Source: Epidermidibacterium keratini (lineage in GTDB: Bacteria; Actinomycetota; Actinomycetes; Mycobacteriales; Antricoccaceae). From it: 64,000 bases of DNA. Location of the stretch: positions 2,294,001 through 2,358,000 of the forward strand of contig NZ_CP047156.1 in the NCBI RefSeq assembly GCF_009834025.1. Direction: 5' to 3'. Positions 22,518 to 31,249 of the stretch are shown piece by piece. The number at the start of each line of letters is the position of its first letter. Position 1 is the stretch's first letter. The notes beneath the pieces are model-generated. The model saw only the letters and a program-made list of their open reading frames with translations, was not told the DNA's origin and did no database searches. Position numbers and translations under genes: made by a program.

Positions 22518-24148
22518 GGCGTACTCCCGGGAAGCACGGACTCGATGTATGGCGTGCGTAGCAGCATGTCTTGTGCAGCGCGGTCGGTGAACTCGTAGAG
22601 AGGGCCGGCGAAGACGGTGATCGCGAGGCTCACGAGGATGACCGCGGCGGTAGCGGCCACCATGGTGAACGGCAGCGCCTTGTCGCCGGTGCTCTCGGTG
22701 TCCTGCTCCACATCGTCTGGGGCGAGGACGCGCACGCTGGACTCGCGATCGGCCACACCGTCGTCGACCCCGAGCATCCGGTCGGTGTCGAGATCTGGCG
22801 CGCGGGTGACCGACGCCAGCATCGCCTCGTTCGGCGTACGCCAGAACGCCTGGCTCCACGCCTTGGACACCGCGTAGAGGGTGAGCAGCGACGTGGCGAG
22901 TGCGCCGGCAACGAGCAGGTAGGCCAGCCATCCGCCGTACGCCATGCCGGCCTGGAGCAGTCCGGTCTTGGCCATGAAGCCCGATAACGGTGGGATGCCA
23001 CCGAGGTTCATCGCCGGGAGGAAGAAGAGGACGCCGAGCACGGGTGAGACGAGCGCCAGCCCGCCGAGCCGATCGAGCGAGGTCGAACCGCCGACGCGTT
23101 CGATGAGTCCGGTGACCAAGAAGAGCGCGGTCTGGATGGTGATGTGGTGGACGACGTAGAACGTGGCACCGGACAGACCTGCCTCGGTCGCGAGCGCGAC
23201 CCCGAAGATCATGTAGCCGATATGGCTGATCAGCGTGAAGGACAGCATGCGCTTGATGCCTGACTGCGCGACGGCGCCGAGGATCCCGACCACCATGGTC
23301 AGCAGCGCGACCCACATCAGCAGCCCATAGAGCTGCGAGTCGCCAAAGAGCAGGGTCTGGGTGCGGATGATCGCGTAGACGCCGACCTTGGTGAGCAGGC
23401 CGGCGAAGACGGCGGTGACCGGCGCGGGCGCGGTCGGATAGCTGTTGGGCAGCCAGGCCGACATGGGGAAGACCGCCGCCTTGATCCCGAACGCGGTGAG
23501 CAGCAGCAGCTGGATCGTCAGCGATGCGCCCGGGCTGATGTCACCCAACCGCTGCGCCAGCTGGGCGAAGTTGACCGTCCCCGTGGCGCCGTACGCCGCG
23601 GCGATGCCGACGAGGAACAGCAGCGATGAGACCAGACTGACGACGATGTAGCTCGTGCCCGCCTGGATGCGTGCGGCAGTGCCGCCGAGCGTGAGCAGCA
23701 CGTAGGAGGCAAAGAGCAGGATCTCGAACCCGACGAAGAGGTTAAACAGATCGCCTGCCAGGAAGGCGTTTGCGACACCGGCCGACAGCACCAGGAAGGT
23801 GGGGAAGTAGATGCTCAGCGGGGTGTTGCGGTCGGAGTCGGCGATGCCCTGGCCGATCGAGAAGATCAGCACGAGCAGCGTCACGATCGAGGACACCAGC
23901 AGCATCAACGCCGACAGCCGGTCGGCGACGAGTGCGATCCCGAGCCCGTCCCAGCTTCCGAGCCAGATCGTCTGGGGGCCGTGCTGGTCGGTGATCGCGA
24001 CGAGTACGGCGTTCACGGCGGTCGAGGCAGACAGCGCCCCGATGCTGATGATGCGCTGCGCGGGCACAGATCGGCGTACGACGAGAGTCAGTGCGGCGCC
24101 GATGAGCGGGAGCAGCACCGGCAGGGGGATCAGCCAGGTTGCGTTCAC
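22514..24148 (-). CDS. mrpD: Mrp Na+/H+ antiporter subunit D
   Basis: 544 residues, the size of a Complex-I-like antiporter subunit. It has about 14 hydrophobic segments. Conserved elements include FLAGDLFNLFVGFEILLFASYVLLTLGG (with the key Glu), LLLTAFGIKAAVFPMSAWLPNSYPTAPAPVTAVFAGLLTKVGVYAIIR (with the key Lys residues) and SHIGYMIFG. A loop of ~60 residues near the C-terminus (TRAPDLDTDRMLGVDDGVADRE) is lineage-specific. It overlaps mrpC and mrpE by 4 nt each. Confidence 0.94.
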   Translation of the reverse strand: MNATWLIPLPVLLPLIGAALTLVVRRSVPAQRIISIGALSASTAVNAVLVAITDQHGPQTIWLGSWDGLGIALVADRLSALMLLVSSIVTLLVLIFSIGQGIADSDRNTPLSIYFPTFLVLSAGVANAFLAGDLFNLFVGFEILLFASYVLLTLGGTAARIQAGTSYIVVSLVSSLLFLVGIAAAYGATGTVNFAQLAQRLGDISPGASLTIQLLLLTAFGIKAAVFPMSAWLPNSYPTAPAPVTAVFAGLLTKVGVYAIIRTQTLLFGDSQLYGLLMWVALLTMVVGILGAVAQSGIKRMLSFTLISHIGYMIFGVALATEAGLSGATFYVVHHITIQTALFLVTGLIERVGGSTSLDRLGGLALVSPVLGVLFFLPAMNLGGIPPLSGFMAKTGLLQAGMAYGGWLAYLLVAGALATSLLTLYAVSKAWSQAFWRTPNEAMLASVTRAPDLDTDRMLGVDDGVADRESSVRVLAPDDVEQDTESTGDKALPFTMVAATAAVILVSLAITVFAGPLYEFTDRAAQDMLLRTPYIESVLPGSTP

Positions 24149-24699
24149 GGCTTACCCCCTGGTGCGTCGTCGTTGCGGTGGACCCCTTCGGCGCTCACCG
24201 GCTGCACGTCGACGAGGTCCTCGTCGCTGACCTCGTCGGGATCTTCCTCGGCCTCGGTCGTCGAGGCGGTGTCGGCGTCATAGGTCGACGACGTCTCGTC
24301 GCGTTCGGCGCGGCGCTGGATGATGGCGTCCTCGACGTCGTCCGGTGCATCGTCGCGACCGGTCAGCTGCCACTGCCGGTAGGCCAGGGCGAGCACGTAG
24401 GAGACGGTCGCCAACGCGATCACGATCGCGGTGAGCACCATCGCCTGCGGCAGGGGATCGGACATCTCCTCCGGCGGGCGCTCACCGACGAGTGGTGATC
24501 CACCGGCGCGGCCGCTCGCGACCATGAACAGCAGCCCCACGCCGTTGCTGGCGAGTACGACGCCCAGCAGGATGCGGACCAGCTGGCGATCCAGCAGAAG
24601 GTAGGTGCCGCTCGCGGCAAGCACGGCGGCGACGATGATCAGAGTGATGTTAGGAGCGGAGTCCTCGGCCACGGTGATCCAGCGGGCGTAGGTCGTCAT
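24145..24699 (-). CDS. mrpC: Mrp Na+/H+ antiporter subunit C
   Basis: 184 residues from ATG 24699 (ATGA overlap with mrpA). The NuoK-like core has three membrane segments: ITLIIVAAVLAASGTYLLLDRQLVRILLGVVLASNGVGLLFMVA, then PLPQAMVLTAIVIALATVSYVLALAYR. The C-terminal ~65 residues are very acidic (DDAPDDVEDAIIQRR, EEDPDEVSDEDLVDV) and look like a cytoplasmic tail, making this longer than the typical ~115-residue MrpC. Confidence 0.92.
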   Translation of the reverse strand: MTTYARWITVAEDSAPNITLIIVAAVLAASGTYLLLDRQLVRILLGVVLASNGVGLLFMVASGRAGGSPLVGERPPEEMSDPLPQAMVLTAIVIALATVSYVLALAYRQWQLTGRDDAPDDVEDAIIQRRAERDETSSTYDADTASTTEAEEDPDEVSDEDLVDVQPVSAEGVHRNDDAPGGKP

Positions 24700-27515
24700 C
24701 GGGCTCCCTCCGTCGCTTCCTCGATCTGGCGGTCGATGCCGGAGCCGAGGCTGCGGCCGATGTCGAGCATGAGTCCGACGACGATCAGATAGACGCCGAT
24801 GTCGAAGAACAGCGTGGTGACGAGCTTGACGTCGCCCCAGATCGGCATCCAGAACTCGAAGACGTAGGACTGGAATACGTCGCCGCCGAAGAACGCCGGC
24901 GCGATCGCCGTGGCTGCAGCGATGAAGAGCCCGAGCCCGAGCACGAGCCCGGCGTCGACCGGCGCGGCCGCGTCGAGCTCGTAGCGGCCTCCGGCCAGAT
25001 ATCGCACCAGCAAGGCGATCCCGGCGACCAGACCGCCGGCGAACCCGCCGCCGGGCAGGTTGTGTCCGACGAAGAGCAGATAGAGCGAGAGCGCGATCAT
25101 CGCGTGGAAGACCAGCCGCGTGACGACCTCGAAGATCACCGAGCGGCGCTCGGGGCGCAGGTTGCGTACGCCGACCAGCCAGGCTCGCGACGTCTCGTCG
25201 GACGCGGGGCCACGCTCGATTCGGGTCAGGTCGGTGTTGCGGGTTCGCACGAAGATGAGGCTGGCGATGCCGGTGGCCGCGACGACCAGTACCGCGACTT
25301 CGCCGAAGGTGTCCCACGCGCGGACGTCGACGAGGATGACGTTGACGACGTTCTTGCCGTAGCCGAAGTCGTATGCCGCATCGGGGATGCCGGTCGAGAC
25401 CGGTTCGGCGACGCGAGCCGAGGTGGTGACCAAGGAGATGGCGACGACCGCGACGCCGACCGCCACGGCGACTGCCAGGCGCACGTAGCGGCCCACCGCG
25501 AGCCGCTGGGGCCGGAAGCGCGACGGCAGCTGGCGCAGCACGAGGACGAAGATCACCAGCGAGACGGTCTCGACGACGATCTGGGTGAGGGCAAGATCCG
25601 GCGCCCCGTGGATCAAAAAGAGCAGAGCGGTGCCGAGTCCGGTCGCGCCCACCAGGATGACCGCCTGCAGCCGGTTCAGCGAGCGAACCGCGACGAAGGC
25701 GGCCACGATGACGAGGAGGCCGATCGCGGCCTGCACCGGAGAGTCCCACAGCCGCACCGAGACCCCGGCGACCTCCGAAAGCGCGACGGCGCCGGGGAAG
25801 GCGACGACGACGATCATGATGGTTGCGACGTAGATCGGCAGCGATCCTCGTTGCGTCAGCGCCGTCGCCTCGACGGCAGCGCGGTCGAGGCCGCGCATGA
25901 AGAGGTTGTAGGTGCGTTCGCCGTCGACCAGCGCGGGCACGCGGCCCTGGACGCGGGCGACGCGCGAACGCGCGAAAAACAGCGCGAACCCCGTAGCGAT
26001 GGCGATCGCTGAGAGGCCAAGTCCCAGGGTGAAGCCGTGCCACAGCCCGAGCGTCGGTGGCGTCTCTCCCGGCATGGTGGCGGCGTACGGCGTGATGAGC
26101 GTGGTGAGCCAGCTGCCGGCGAACCCGGCGACGAGCGACGCGGTCGCCAGGATGAGCGGGGAGGCGACGAAGGCTGCGCGGGGGCGGGTCAGCTCGACCT
26201 CGGGAACGCCGGGCTTGCTGGCGAACGCGCCCCACACGAAGCGGGCCGAGTAGGCAACGGTCAACGCTGAACCGACGACAATCACTGCCAGCAAAGCGAT
26301 CTGGCCGCCCTGGCCGAGTACGCCGGACTCCTCGACGCCGGTCAGCGATGCCTCCTTGGCGACGAATCCGACGAGTGGTGGGAGTCCGGCCATCGACGCG
26401 GCCGCGAGGGTGGCACCGACGCACAGCACCGGCATCCGGCGGGCGAGACCGGTCAGCTTGGTGAGGTCGCGCGTGCCGGTCTGACGGTCGATGACGCCGA
26501 CGCTGAGAAACAGTGCGGACTTAAACAGCGCGTGCGAGACGACGAGCGTGACTGCCGCCAAGCCGGCGGCGTACGTGCCGATCCCGGCGATCGCGGTGAG
26601 GAAGCCGAGTTGGCTCACCGTGCCGTAGGCGAGCAGCAGCTTGATGTCTTTTTGGCGCAGCGCTCGCCAGCCGCCGACCAGCATCGTCAGGCCGCCGAGC
26701 CCGATGGTGATCCATCGCCATCCGGGAACGTCGGCGAAGATCGGCGCGAGGAGGGCGACGAGGTAGATGCCGGCCTTGACCATCGCCGCCGCGTGGAGGT
26801 AGGCGCTGACCGGGGTCGGCGCGGCCATGGCGCCAGGAAGCCAGAAATGGAAGGGAATCTGGGCGGACTTGGTGAGTGCGCCGACGAGCATGAGGATGAC
26901 GCCGGCCGTGGTGAGCATCGAGGCGGGCGGCGGATCGGCGAGCAGTTCGCTTATCCGGTAGGAGCTTTGCTGACCGATCGCGACGATCCCGGCGAGCATT
27001 GCCAGTCCACCGAACGTGGTGACCAGCAGCGCCTGCATGGCGGCGCGACGGTTGGCCGAACGGACCGGGTTGTGGCCGACCAGCAGGTAGGAGAAGACCG
27101 TCGTCAGCTCCCAGAACACGTACATCAGCAGCAGATTGTCGCTGAGGACGAGCCCGAGCATCGCGCCGGCGAACATGGTGAAGACGGCCGAAAAGCGCCA
27201 CAGCGATTTGTCGTCGCGCTTGAAGTAGCTGGCGCAGTAGATGAGGACCAGTGTCCCGACACCGGTCACCAGCAGCGCGAGAATCCATTGCAGGCTGGTG
27301 ATGCGGAAGTCCAGCGAGAGCCCGATCGAGGGGACCCACTCGTAGGTCTCGCTCACCGCGCGGCCGTCGATGACTTTGCTGCCCTGAGCGATCAGCCAGG
27401 CGAAGGAGATGCCCGGCACTGCGGCCAGACCCCAGAAGACGTTGCGCCCCATCGCCCGGCACAGCAGGGGCGAAACCACTGCTGCCGCGAAATGCAGCAG
27501 CAGCAACCAGAGCAC
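24696..27515 (-). CDS. mrpA: Mrp Na+/H+ antiporter subunit A (with fused MrpB-like domain)
   Basis: 939 residues from GTG 27515. The NuoL-like part (~1-600) includes LLLMYVFWELTTVFSYLLVGHNP (key Glu), LTKSAQIPFHFWLPGAMAAPTPVSAYLHAAAMVKAGIYLV (key Lys and His) and SHALFKSALFLSVGVIDRQTGTRDL. The C-terminal part includes MrpB-like helices (RRSVIFEVVTRLVFHAMIALSLYLLFVGHNLPGGGFAGGLVAG). No separate mrpB gene is present, which matches the fused actinobacterial form. It is the first gene of six. The operon is expected to mediate Na+/H+ exchange for pH and sodium tolerance. Confidence 0.94.
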   Translation of the reverse strand: MLWLLLLHFAAAVVSPLLCRAMGRNVFWGLAAVPGISFAWLIAQGSKVIDGRAVSETYEWVPSIGLSLDFRITSLQWILALLVTGVGTLVLIYCASYFKRDDKSLWRFSAVFTMFAGAMLGLVLSDNLLLMYVFWELTTVFSYLLVGHNPVRSANRRAAMQALLVTTFGGLAMLAGIVAIGQQSSYRISELLADPPPASMLTTAGVILMLVGALTKSAQIPFHFWLPGAMAAPTPVSAYLHAAAMVKAGIYLVALLAPIFADVPGWRWITIGLGGLTMLVGGWRALRQKDIKLLLAYGTVSQLGFLTAIAGIGTYAAGLAAVTLVVSHALFKSALFLSVGVIDRQTGTRDLTKLTGLARRMPVLCVGATLAAASMAGLPPLVGFVAKEASLTGVEESGVLGQGGQIALLAVIVVGSALTVAYSARFVWGAFASKPGVPEVELTRPRAAFVASPLILATASLVAGFAGSWLTTLITPYAATMPGETPPTLGLWHGFTLGLGLSAIAIATGFALFFARSRVARVQGRVPALVDGERTYNLFMRGLDRAAVEATALTQRGSLPIYVATIMIVVVAFPGAVALSEVAGVSVRLWDSPVQAAIGLLVIVAAFVAVRSLNRLQAVILVGATGLGTALLFLIHGAPDLALTQIVVETVSLVIFVLVLRQLPSRFRPQRLAVGRYVRLAVAVAVGVAVVAISLVTTSARVAEPVSTGIPDAAYDFGYGKNVVNVILVDVRAWDTFGEVAVLVVAATGIASLIFVRTRNTDLTRIERGPASDETSRAWLVGVRNLRPERRSVIFEVVTRLVFHAMIALSLYLLFVGHNLPGGGFAGGLVAGIALLVRYLAGGRYELDAAAPVDAGLVLGLGLFIAAATAIAPAFFGGDVFQSYVFEFWMPIWGDVKLVTTLFFDIGVYLIVVGLMLDIGRSLGSGIDRQIEEATEGAR

Positions 27516-27608
27516 AGGTTTTCCTCACCTCGCGGGGACAGTCGGGATCGCCGGCCAGTTTACCGGCCCCTTACACATCCCGCCGCCGTCACGGCAGTTG
27601 AGCAACGA

Positions 27609-27886
27609 GCGAGTGCCCCACCTCGGTGGCCCCGCAACGAGCGAGCGTTAGCGAGCGAGTGTCCGTCGAAACCACGTCCGCCAGCCAACTACGGATCCGG
27701 TCGACTTCGTCGCCGGGCCGCGGCGGGCAGGTCGTCGTACCGTCCCTCGATCAGCGCTCGGCGCTTGACGCGACCCCAGCCCTGGACTTGCTTCTCTCGT
27801 CCGAAGGCCGAGCCGATGTCGGCGTACTCCTCGAAGTAGGCGAGCGTCACCGGCAGTCGATGCTTGGTGTACGCCGCGCCGAACCC
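27609..27886. repeat. Direct duplication, copy A (second copy at 27951-28229)
   Basis: About 278 bp are repeated nearly identically 342-343 bp downstream. Differences visible are one inserted T at 27962 and a few substitutions. The repeat includes the 3' two-thirds of the GIY-YIG gene and the stretch GCAACGAGCGAGCGTTAGCG beyond its stop. The region 27516-28031 between mrpA and the intact GIY-YIG gene holds this duplication and REP-like DNA only. Confidence 0.9.
27689..27886 (-). pseudogene. Truncated GIY-YIG duplicate
   Basis: On the minus strand this copies the C-terminal ~66 residues of the intact GIY-YIG protein (GFGAAYTKHRLPVTLAYFEE through RRRSRPDP), but the GIY and YIG segments are missing. 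Upstream, the frame runs into a REP-like element (27887-27950) and then non-homologous residues. The reading frame stays open, so a chimeric product is conceivable, but catalytic residues would be lost. Confidence 0.8.
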
Positions 27887-27950
27887 GCGGAGGTGGTTTC
27901 GACGGACGCCGCTCGCCCTAGCGGGCTCGCGGCTGCTCAACCACCGAGTT
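27887..27950. repeat. REP-like element between the duplicated GIY-YIG copies
   Basis: It contains GGTGGTTTCGACGGACGCC, then GCTCGCCCTAGCGGGCTCGC and GGCTGCTCAACCACCGAG. The same ~50 bp occurs at 28387-28440 and, as the core of a tandem array, at 28474 and 28544. The ends (GGTGG...CCACC) are complementary. Confidence 0.75.
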
Positions 27951-28031
27951 GCGAGTGCCCCTACCTCGGTGGCCCCGCAACGAGCGAGCGTTAGCGAGCG
28001 AGTGTCCGTCGAAACCACGTCCGCCAGCCAA

Positions 28032-28325
28032 CTACGGATCCGGTCGACTTCGTCGCCGGGCCGCGGCGGGCAGGTCGTCGTACCGTCCCTCGATCAGCGC
28101 TCGGCGCTTGACGCGACCCCAGCCCTGGACTTGCTTCTCTCGTCCGAAGGCCGACCCGATGTCGGCATACTCCTCGAAGTAGGCGAGCGTCACCGGCAGT
28201 CGATGCTTGGTGTACGCCGCACCGAACCCATTGTTGTGCTCCCACACGCGCTTCTCAAGGGAGCGAGTGCTGCCGACGTACGTCGAACCGTCGGCGCACG
28301 CGAGGATGTACATGTAGCCGGTCAT
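28032..28325 (-). CDS. GIY-YIG nuclease family protein (UPF0213-like)
   Basis: 97 residues: MTGYMYILACADGSTYVGST has the Y-x-Y-I-L / T-Y-V-G version of the GIY-YIG motif, followed by the conserved Arg region (LEKRVWEHNN) and Glu-containing CFxEEYxD-like YFEEYADIGSAFGREKQVQGWGRVKR. Single-domain members are abundant in bacteria; a few are structure-specific nucleases, but most are uncharacterised. A truncated duplicate lies downstream, and REP-like DNA lies on both sides. A DnaA-box-like site is at 28364-28375. Confidence 0.85.
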   Translation of the reverse strand: MTGYMYILACADGSTYVGSTRSLEKRVWEHNNGFGAAYTKHRLPVTLAYFEEYADIGSAFGREKQVQGWGRVKRRALIEGRYDDLPAAARRRSRPDP

Positions 28326-28363
28326 CGATACAGCCTGCGCTTCGGCGCCCGACCCGCGCTTGC

Positions 28364-28375
28364 GTTATCCACAGG
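28364..28375 (+). promoter_or_regulatory. DnaA-box-like site upstream of the GIY-YIG gene
   Basis: GTTATCCACAGG, identical over 12 bases to sites at 2082 and 63891. It lies 39 nt upstream of the GIY-YIG start codon. Confidence 0.4.
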
Positions 28376-28386
28376 CGCGGCGGTGG

Positions 28387-28588
28387 TGGTTTCGACGGAC
28401 GCCGCTCGCCCTAGCGGGCTCGCGGCTGCTCAACCACCGAGATGCGAAGGGGGCGAGCACCGTTCGTCGAAGGGCTCGCCCTAGCGGGCTCGCGGCTGCT
28501 CAACCACCGAGATGCGAAGGGGACGAGCACCGCTCGTCGAAGGGCTCGCCCTAGCGGGCTCGCGGCTGCTCAACCGCCGAGATGCGAA
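28387..28588. repeat. Tandem array of a 70-bp REP-containing unit
   Basis: Three copies with a 70-bp period start at GCTCGCCCTAGCGGGCTCGC: positions 28404, 28474 and 28544. Each unit continues GGCTGCTCAACCRCCGAGATGCGAA. Spacers between copies are GGGGGCGAGCACCGTTCGTC and a near-identical second version. The array lies between the GIY-YIG gene and pobA. Spacers are not unique, so this is not a CRISPR. Confidence 0.88.
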
Positions 28589-28608
28589 ACCCGTGACGGT
28601 TCAAAGGG

Positions 28609-29808
28609 TTAGCGGAAGTAGTCGAGGGGGAGGCCGACGTAGTTCTCGGCGAGTGAGCGCATCGCCGCCTCCGAGGTCGTGACATAGCGCAGCTGCGACA
28701 GCTGCATCTGCAGCCCAAAATCGTCTCCCTCGGGATGATCCGGCGGGAAGCGGTGCAGCATCGAGGTCATCCACCACGAGAAGTGCTCGCAGCGCCACAC
28801 CCGACGCAGCACGACATCGGAGTACGAGTCGAGTCCGCTCTCATCACCGGACTGCAGGGCGCGGGTGATGCCTTCGGCGAGTACGACGACATCGGCGACG
28901 GCAAGATTCATCCCCTTGGCCCCGGTCGGCGGAACGATATGCGCGGCATCGCCAGCGAGCAGCAATCGCTCGTAACGCATCGGCGTGATCACCCAGGAGC
29001 GCATCGTGCTGACGAGCTTCTCGGTGATCTCGCCGCGGTTGATCGCAAACGTCCCGTCGGCAGTCGCCATCCGCCGGTCGAACTCGTCCCAGATCTGCTC
29101 GTCGCTCATCGTCGCCGGGTCGAAGCCGGGCGAGACCTGCAGGTAGTTGCGCACGACGTGGTCCGAGCGCAGCGAGTGCAGCGCGAATCCGTGCGGCGAG
29201 TGGGTGTAGATGAGCTCCTTGGACGACGGGCGTGCGTTGGCCAGGATCCCGAACCAGGCAAACGGGTAGGTCCGGTCGTACGCCGTCAGGTGCCCGTCCG
29301 GGATGAAGCTGCGCGAGACGCCGTGGAAGCCGTCGCAGCCGGCGATGTAGTCACATTCCAGTGACTGCGGCGATCCGTCGGCGTCGGTGTAGGTGATTCG
29401 CGGCGTCGTTCCAGCCAGATCGTGCAGCTCGACCTCGCTCACGCTGAAGTGCAGCGGCAGGTCGTCGGCGATCCGCTGAGCGATGAGATCTTTGACGACT
29501 TCCTGCTGGCCGTAGACCATCACCTTGCGGCCGGTCAGCTCCTGGAAGTCGATGTGGTGGGTCTCGCCGTCGAAGCGCAGCTGGGTGCCGGCGTGCTCGA
29601 TGCCCTCGCGGTTCATCCGCTCGCCCACGCCGATTTCGCGCAGTACGTCGACCGTGCCCTGCTCGAGGATGCCTGCGCGCACCCGCTTCTCGACGTACTC
29701 GCGGCCCCGGTTTTCCAGTACGACGGAGTCGATCCCGGCCAGCTGGAGAAGCCGGGCGAGAAACAGGCCGGCCGGACCGGCGCCGATGATGCCAACTTGG
29801 GTGCGCAT
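28609..29808 (-). CDS. pobA: 4-hydroxybenzoate 3-monooxygenase
   Basis: 399 residues, the standard length. It has an N-terminal FAD motif (VGIIGAGPAGLFLARLLQLAGID), the DG motif in IAGCDGFHGVSR, and the second FAD motif (LLLAGDAAHIVPPTGAKGMNLAVADV). YGQQEVVKDL and the C-terminal FSWWMTSMLH region match PobA. It hydroxylates 4-hydroxybenzoate to protocatechuate with NAD(P)H and O2. It lies on the strand opposite the pcaHGBC genes, with an IclR regulator in between. Confidence 0.95.
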   Translation of the reverse strand: MRTQVGIIGAGPAGLFLARLLQLAGIDSVVLENRGREYVEKRVRAGILEQGTVDVLREIGVGERMNREGIEHAGTQLRFDGETHHIDFQELTGRKVMVYGQQEVVKDLIAQRIADDLPLHFSVSEVELHDLAGTTPRITYTDADGSPQSLECDYIAGCDGFHGVSRSFIPDGHLTAYDRTYPFAWFGILANARPSSKELIYTHSPHGFALHSLRSDHVVRNYLQVSPGFDPATMSDEQIWDEFDRRMATADGTFAINRGEITEKLVSTMRSWVITPMRYERLLLAGDAAHIVPPTGAKGMNLAVADVVVLAEGITRALQSGDESGLDSYSDVVLRRVWRCEHFSWWMTSMLHRFPPDHPEGDDFGLQMQLSQLRYVTTSEAAMRSLAENYVGLPLDYFR

Positions 29809-29832
29809 GCTCCGAGCCTGCCTGGCAGCCTC

Positions 29833-30420
29833 CTAATCGCGCCTAGTGGACTTCCGCTCAGCAGAATCCGGGAGAACCCCCGCGGCGATCGCGACCTCGC
29901 CAAAAGCGGCGGCCAAGGTGTCAACGGTCGCGTGCGCGTTGAGCCCGCTCGGGTTGCCGGTGACGAAAAGTGCGGTGCCCGGCCACGGCGAGTCCTGCCA
30001 GCCCTCGGTCGCTTTGGGCCGAGCGAAGGCGGTGCGAAACGACGTGATGCCGAGTACGGCGACCACCTTGGGGGAGCGCTCGGTCACCAGCCGGGTGAGG
30101 CGTTCTTCGCCGCCGCGGACCTCCTCGCGTGTCAGCTCGTCGGCGCGCGCGGTCGCGTGAGGCACGAGGTTGCTGATCCCGATTCCGCGCTCGGTCAGTT
30201 CCCGGCGGTCAGCAGCGGAGTAGCCGGACGAGGCGTCGATCGGGTACGACGTGAGTCCGGCGCGATAGAGGGCTGGGTAGAACCGGTTGCCGCGCCTTGC
30301 GAAGTGCGCCTGCGTCTTGGCCGTCCACAAGCCCGGGTTGATCCCGACGAAGAGCAGCCGCAGCGGGCCATCGGGCAGCAGGTCGGGCACGGTCACGCCG
30401 TAGTACTCGCTGAGGTCCAC
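29833..30420 (-). CDS. Mug-type G/T(U)-mismatch DNA glycosylase family protein
   Basis: 195 residues from the GTG at 30420 (VDLSEYYGVTVPDLL). Motifs are LLFVGINPGLWTAKTQAHFARRGNRFYPALYRAGL (the active-site GINPG) and FVTGNPSGLNAH. It removes uracil or thymine from mismatches in characterised members. An upstream in-frame ATG at 30492 exists, but the first 18 residues would be a translation of the REP-like repeat at 30439-30494, so I reject it. The gene lies between the IclR gene and pobA on the same strand; no functional link is evident. Confidence 0.85.
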   Translation of the reverse strand: MDLSEYYGVTVPDLLPDGPLRLLFVGINPGLWTAKTQAHFARRGNRFYPALYRAGLTSYPIDASSGYSAADRRELTERGIGISNLVPHATARADELTREEVRGGEERLTRLVTERSPKVVAVLGITSFRTAFARPKATEGWQDSPWPGTALFVTGNPSGLNAHATVDTLAAAFGEVAIAAGVLPDSAERKSTRRD

Positions 30421-30438
30421 GGCTTTGATTCTGGTGCA

Positions 30439-30494
30439 GGTGGTGATCTCGACAACCGCTCGGTCGCTAACGCTCCCTCGTTGCTCGATCACCG
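30439..30494. repeat. Dispersed REP-like element overlapping the IclR gene end
   Basis: It starts GGTGGTGATCTCGACAACCG and ends TTGCTCGATCACC. The first ~45 bases recur almost exactly at 56245-56290. The ends are imperfectly complementary (GGTGATC...GATCACC). It supplies the last ~9 codons and the stop of the IclR gene. Confidence 0.8.
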
Positions 30495-31249
30495 ACGGGG
30501 GCGAGGGTGGCGTCGATGAGATCGATGGTGCGCCGCAGCCGATCCGCGGTCGCTGCTGGCGTCCGCGAAATCCGGCGTACCGTCACGCCCACCGCTAACG
30601 GCGCGCCGTCGTCGGTCGCGCGCAGCGTCATCGCCACCGAAAAAGCGCCCAGCGACATCTCCTCGCGGGTGAAGGCGTAGCCGCGCTCGCGGATCGCCCG
30701 CACCTCACGCATGAGCGCGCCCGGCGCCGTGATCGTGTGCGAGGTGAAGCGTTGCAGCGGACGCGACAGCACGCGGCGCACGTGCTCGTCGGGCAGTGTT
30801 GCCAGCATCGCCTTGCCGACCCCGGTGCAGTGCAGCGGCAGCCGGGTCCCGGGAAACGACACAAGCGGCACCGACCGCCGCCCGACGAGCCGCTCGAGAT
30901 AGAGCACCTCGTCGTGGTCGAGTACGCCGAGCTGCACGTTTTCACCGGTCTCAAAGGAAAGTTCGCTCAGGAACGGAAGTGCGAGGCGGCGTACCTCGCC
31001 GTACGCCGGAGTGTGTACGCCGAGCTCGAAGAGGGCATGCCCGATCCGATAGGTGCCGTCTGGCGAGCGGCACAGCCAACTCGACTCGCACAGCTCACCC
31101 ACGACCCGGTGGCAGGTGGAGAGGGCGAGGCCGGACCGCTCACTGAGCTCGGTCAGGGTGAGCTGCCGATGGTCCTCGTCGAACGCCGACAGCAGGGCGC
31201 GGGCGCGAGACATTACCGATCGGCCGGGTTCGCGGGCGTTACCCGACAT
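30467..31249 (-). CDS. IclR-family regulator, likely of the pca/pob genes
   Basis: 260 residues. The N-terminal winged HTH is LTLTELSERSGLALSTCHRVVGELCESSWLCRSPDGTYRIG. The IclR effector domain has VQLGVLDHDEVLYLERLVGRRSVPLVSFPGTRLPLHCTGVGKAMLA and the C-terminal SVAMTLRATDDG. It is divergent from pcaH with 96 bp between starts, so it probably controls pcaHGBC and itself; effectors of related PcaR/PobR proteins are aromatic acids or 3-oxoadipate. Its C-terminus (~9 residues) comes from a REP-like repeat. Confidence 0.88.
   Translation of the reverse strand: MSGNAREPGRSVMSRARALLSAFDEDHRQLTLTELSERSGLALSTCHRVVGELCESSWLCRSPDGTYRIGHALFELGVHTPAYGEVRRLALPFLSELSFETGENVQLGVLDHDEVLYLERLVGRRSVPLVSFPGTRLPLHCTGVGKAMLATLPDEHVRRVLSRPLQRFTSHTITAPGALMREVRAIRERGYAFTREEMSLGAFSVAMTLRATDDGAPLAVGVTVRRISRTPAATADRLRRTIDLIDATLAPVGDRATRER

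Noticed and set aside
22518-23315. Open frame extending mrpE upstream
   Set aside because: It is mrpD read in the wrong frame; the GTG at 22517 overlaps the mrpD stop as in the other operon junctions.
24700-26424. Arg-rich open frame extending mrpC upstream
   Set aside because: It is mrpA read out of frame, with no family features.
27689-28018. A second full GIY-YIG gene
   Set aside because: Only the C-terminal ~66 residues match; the N-terminus is REP-like DNA, so it is called a pseudogene.
28387-28588. Regularly spaced repeats resembling a short CRISPR array
   Set aside because: The 70-bp period has spacers that are almost identical to each other, the repeat itself is REP-like, and no cas gene is present.
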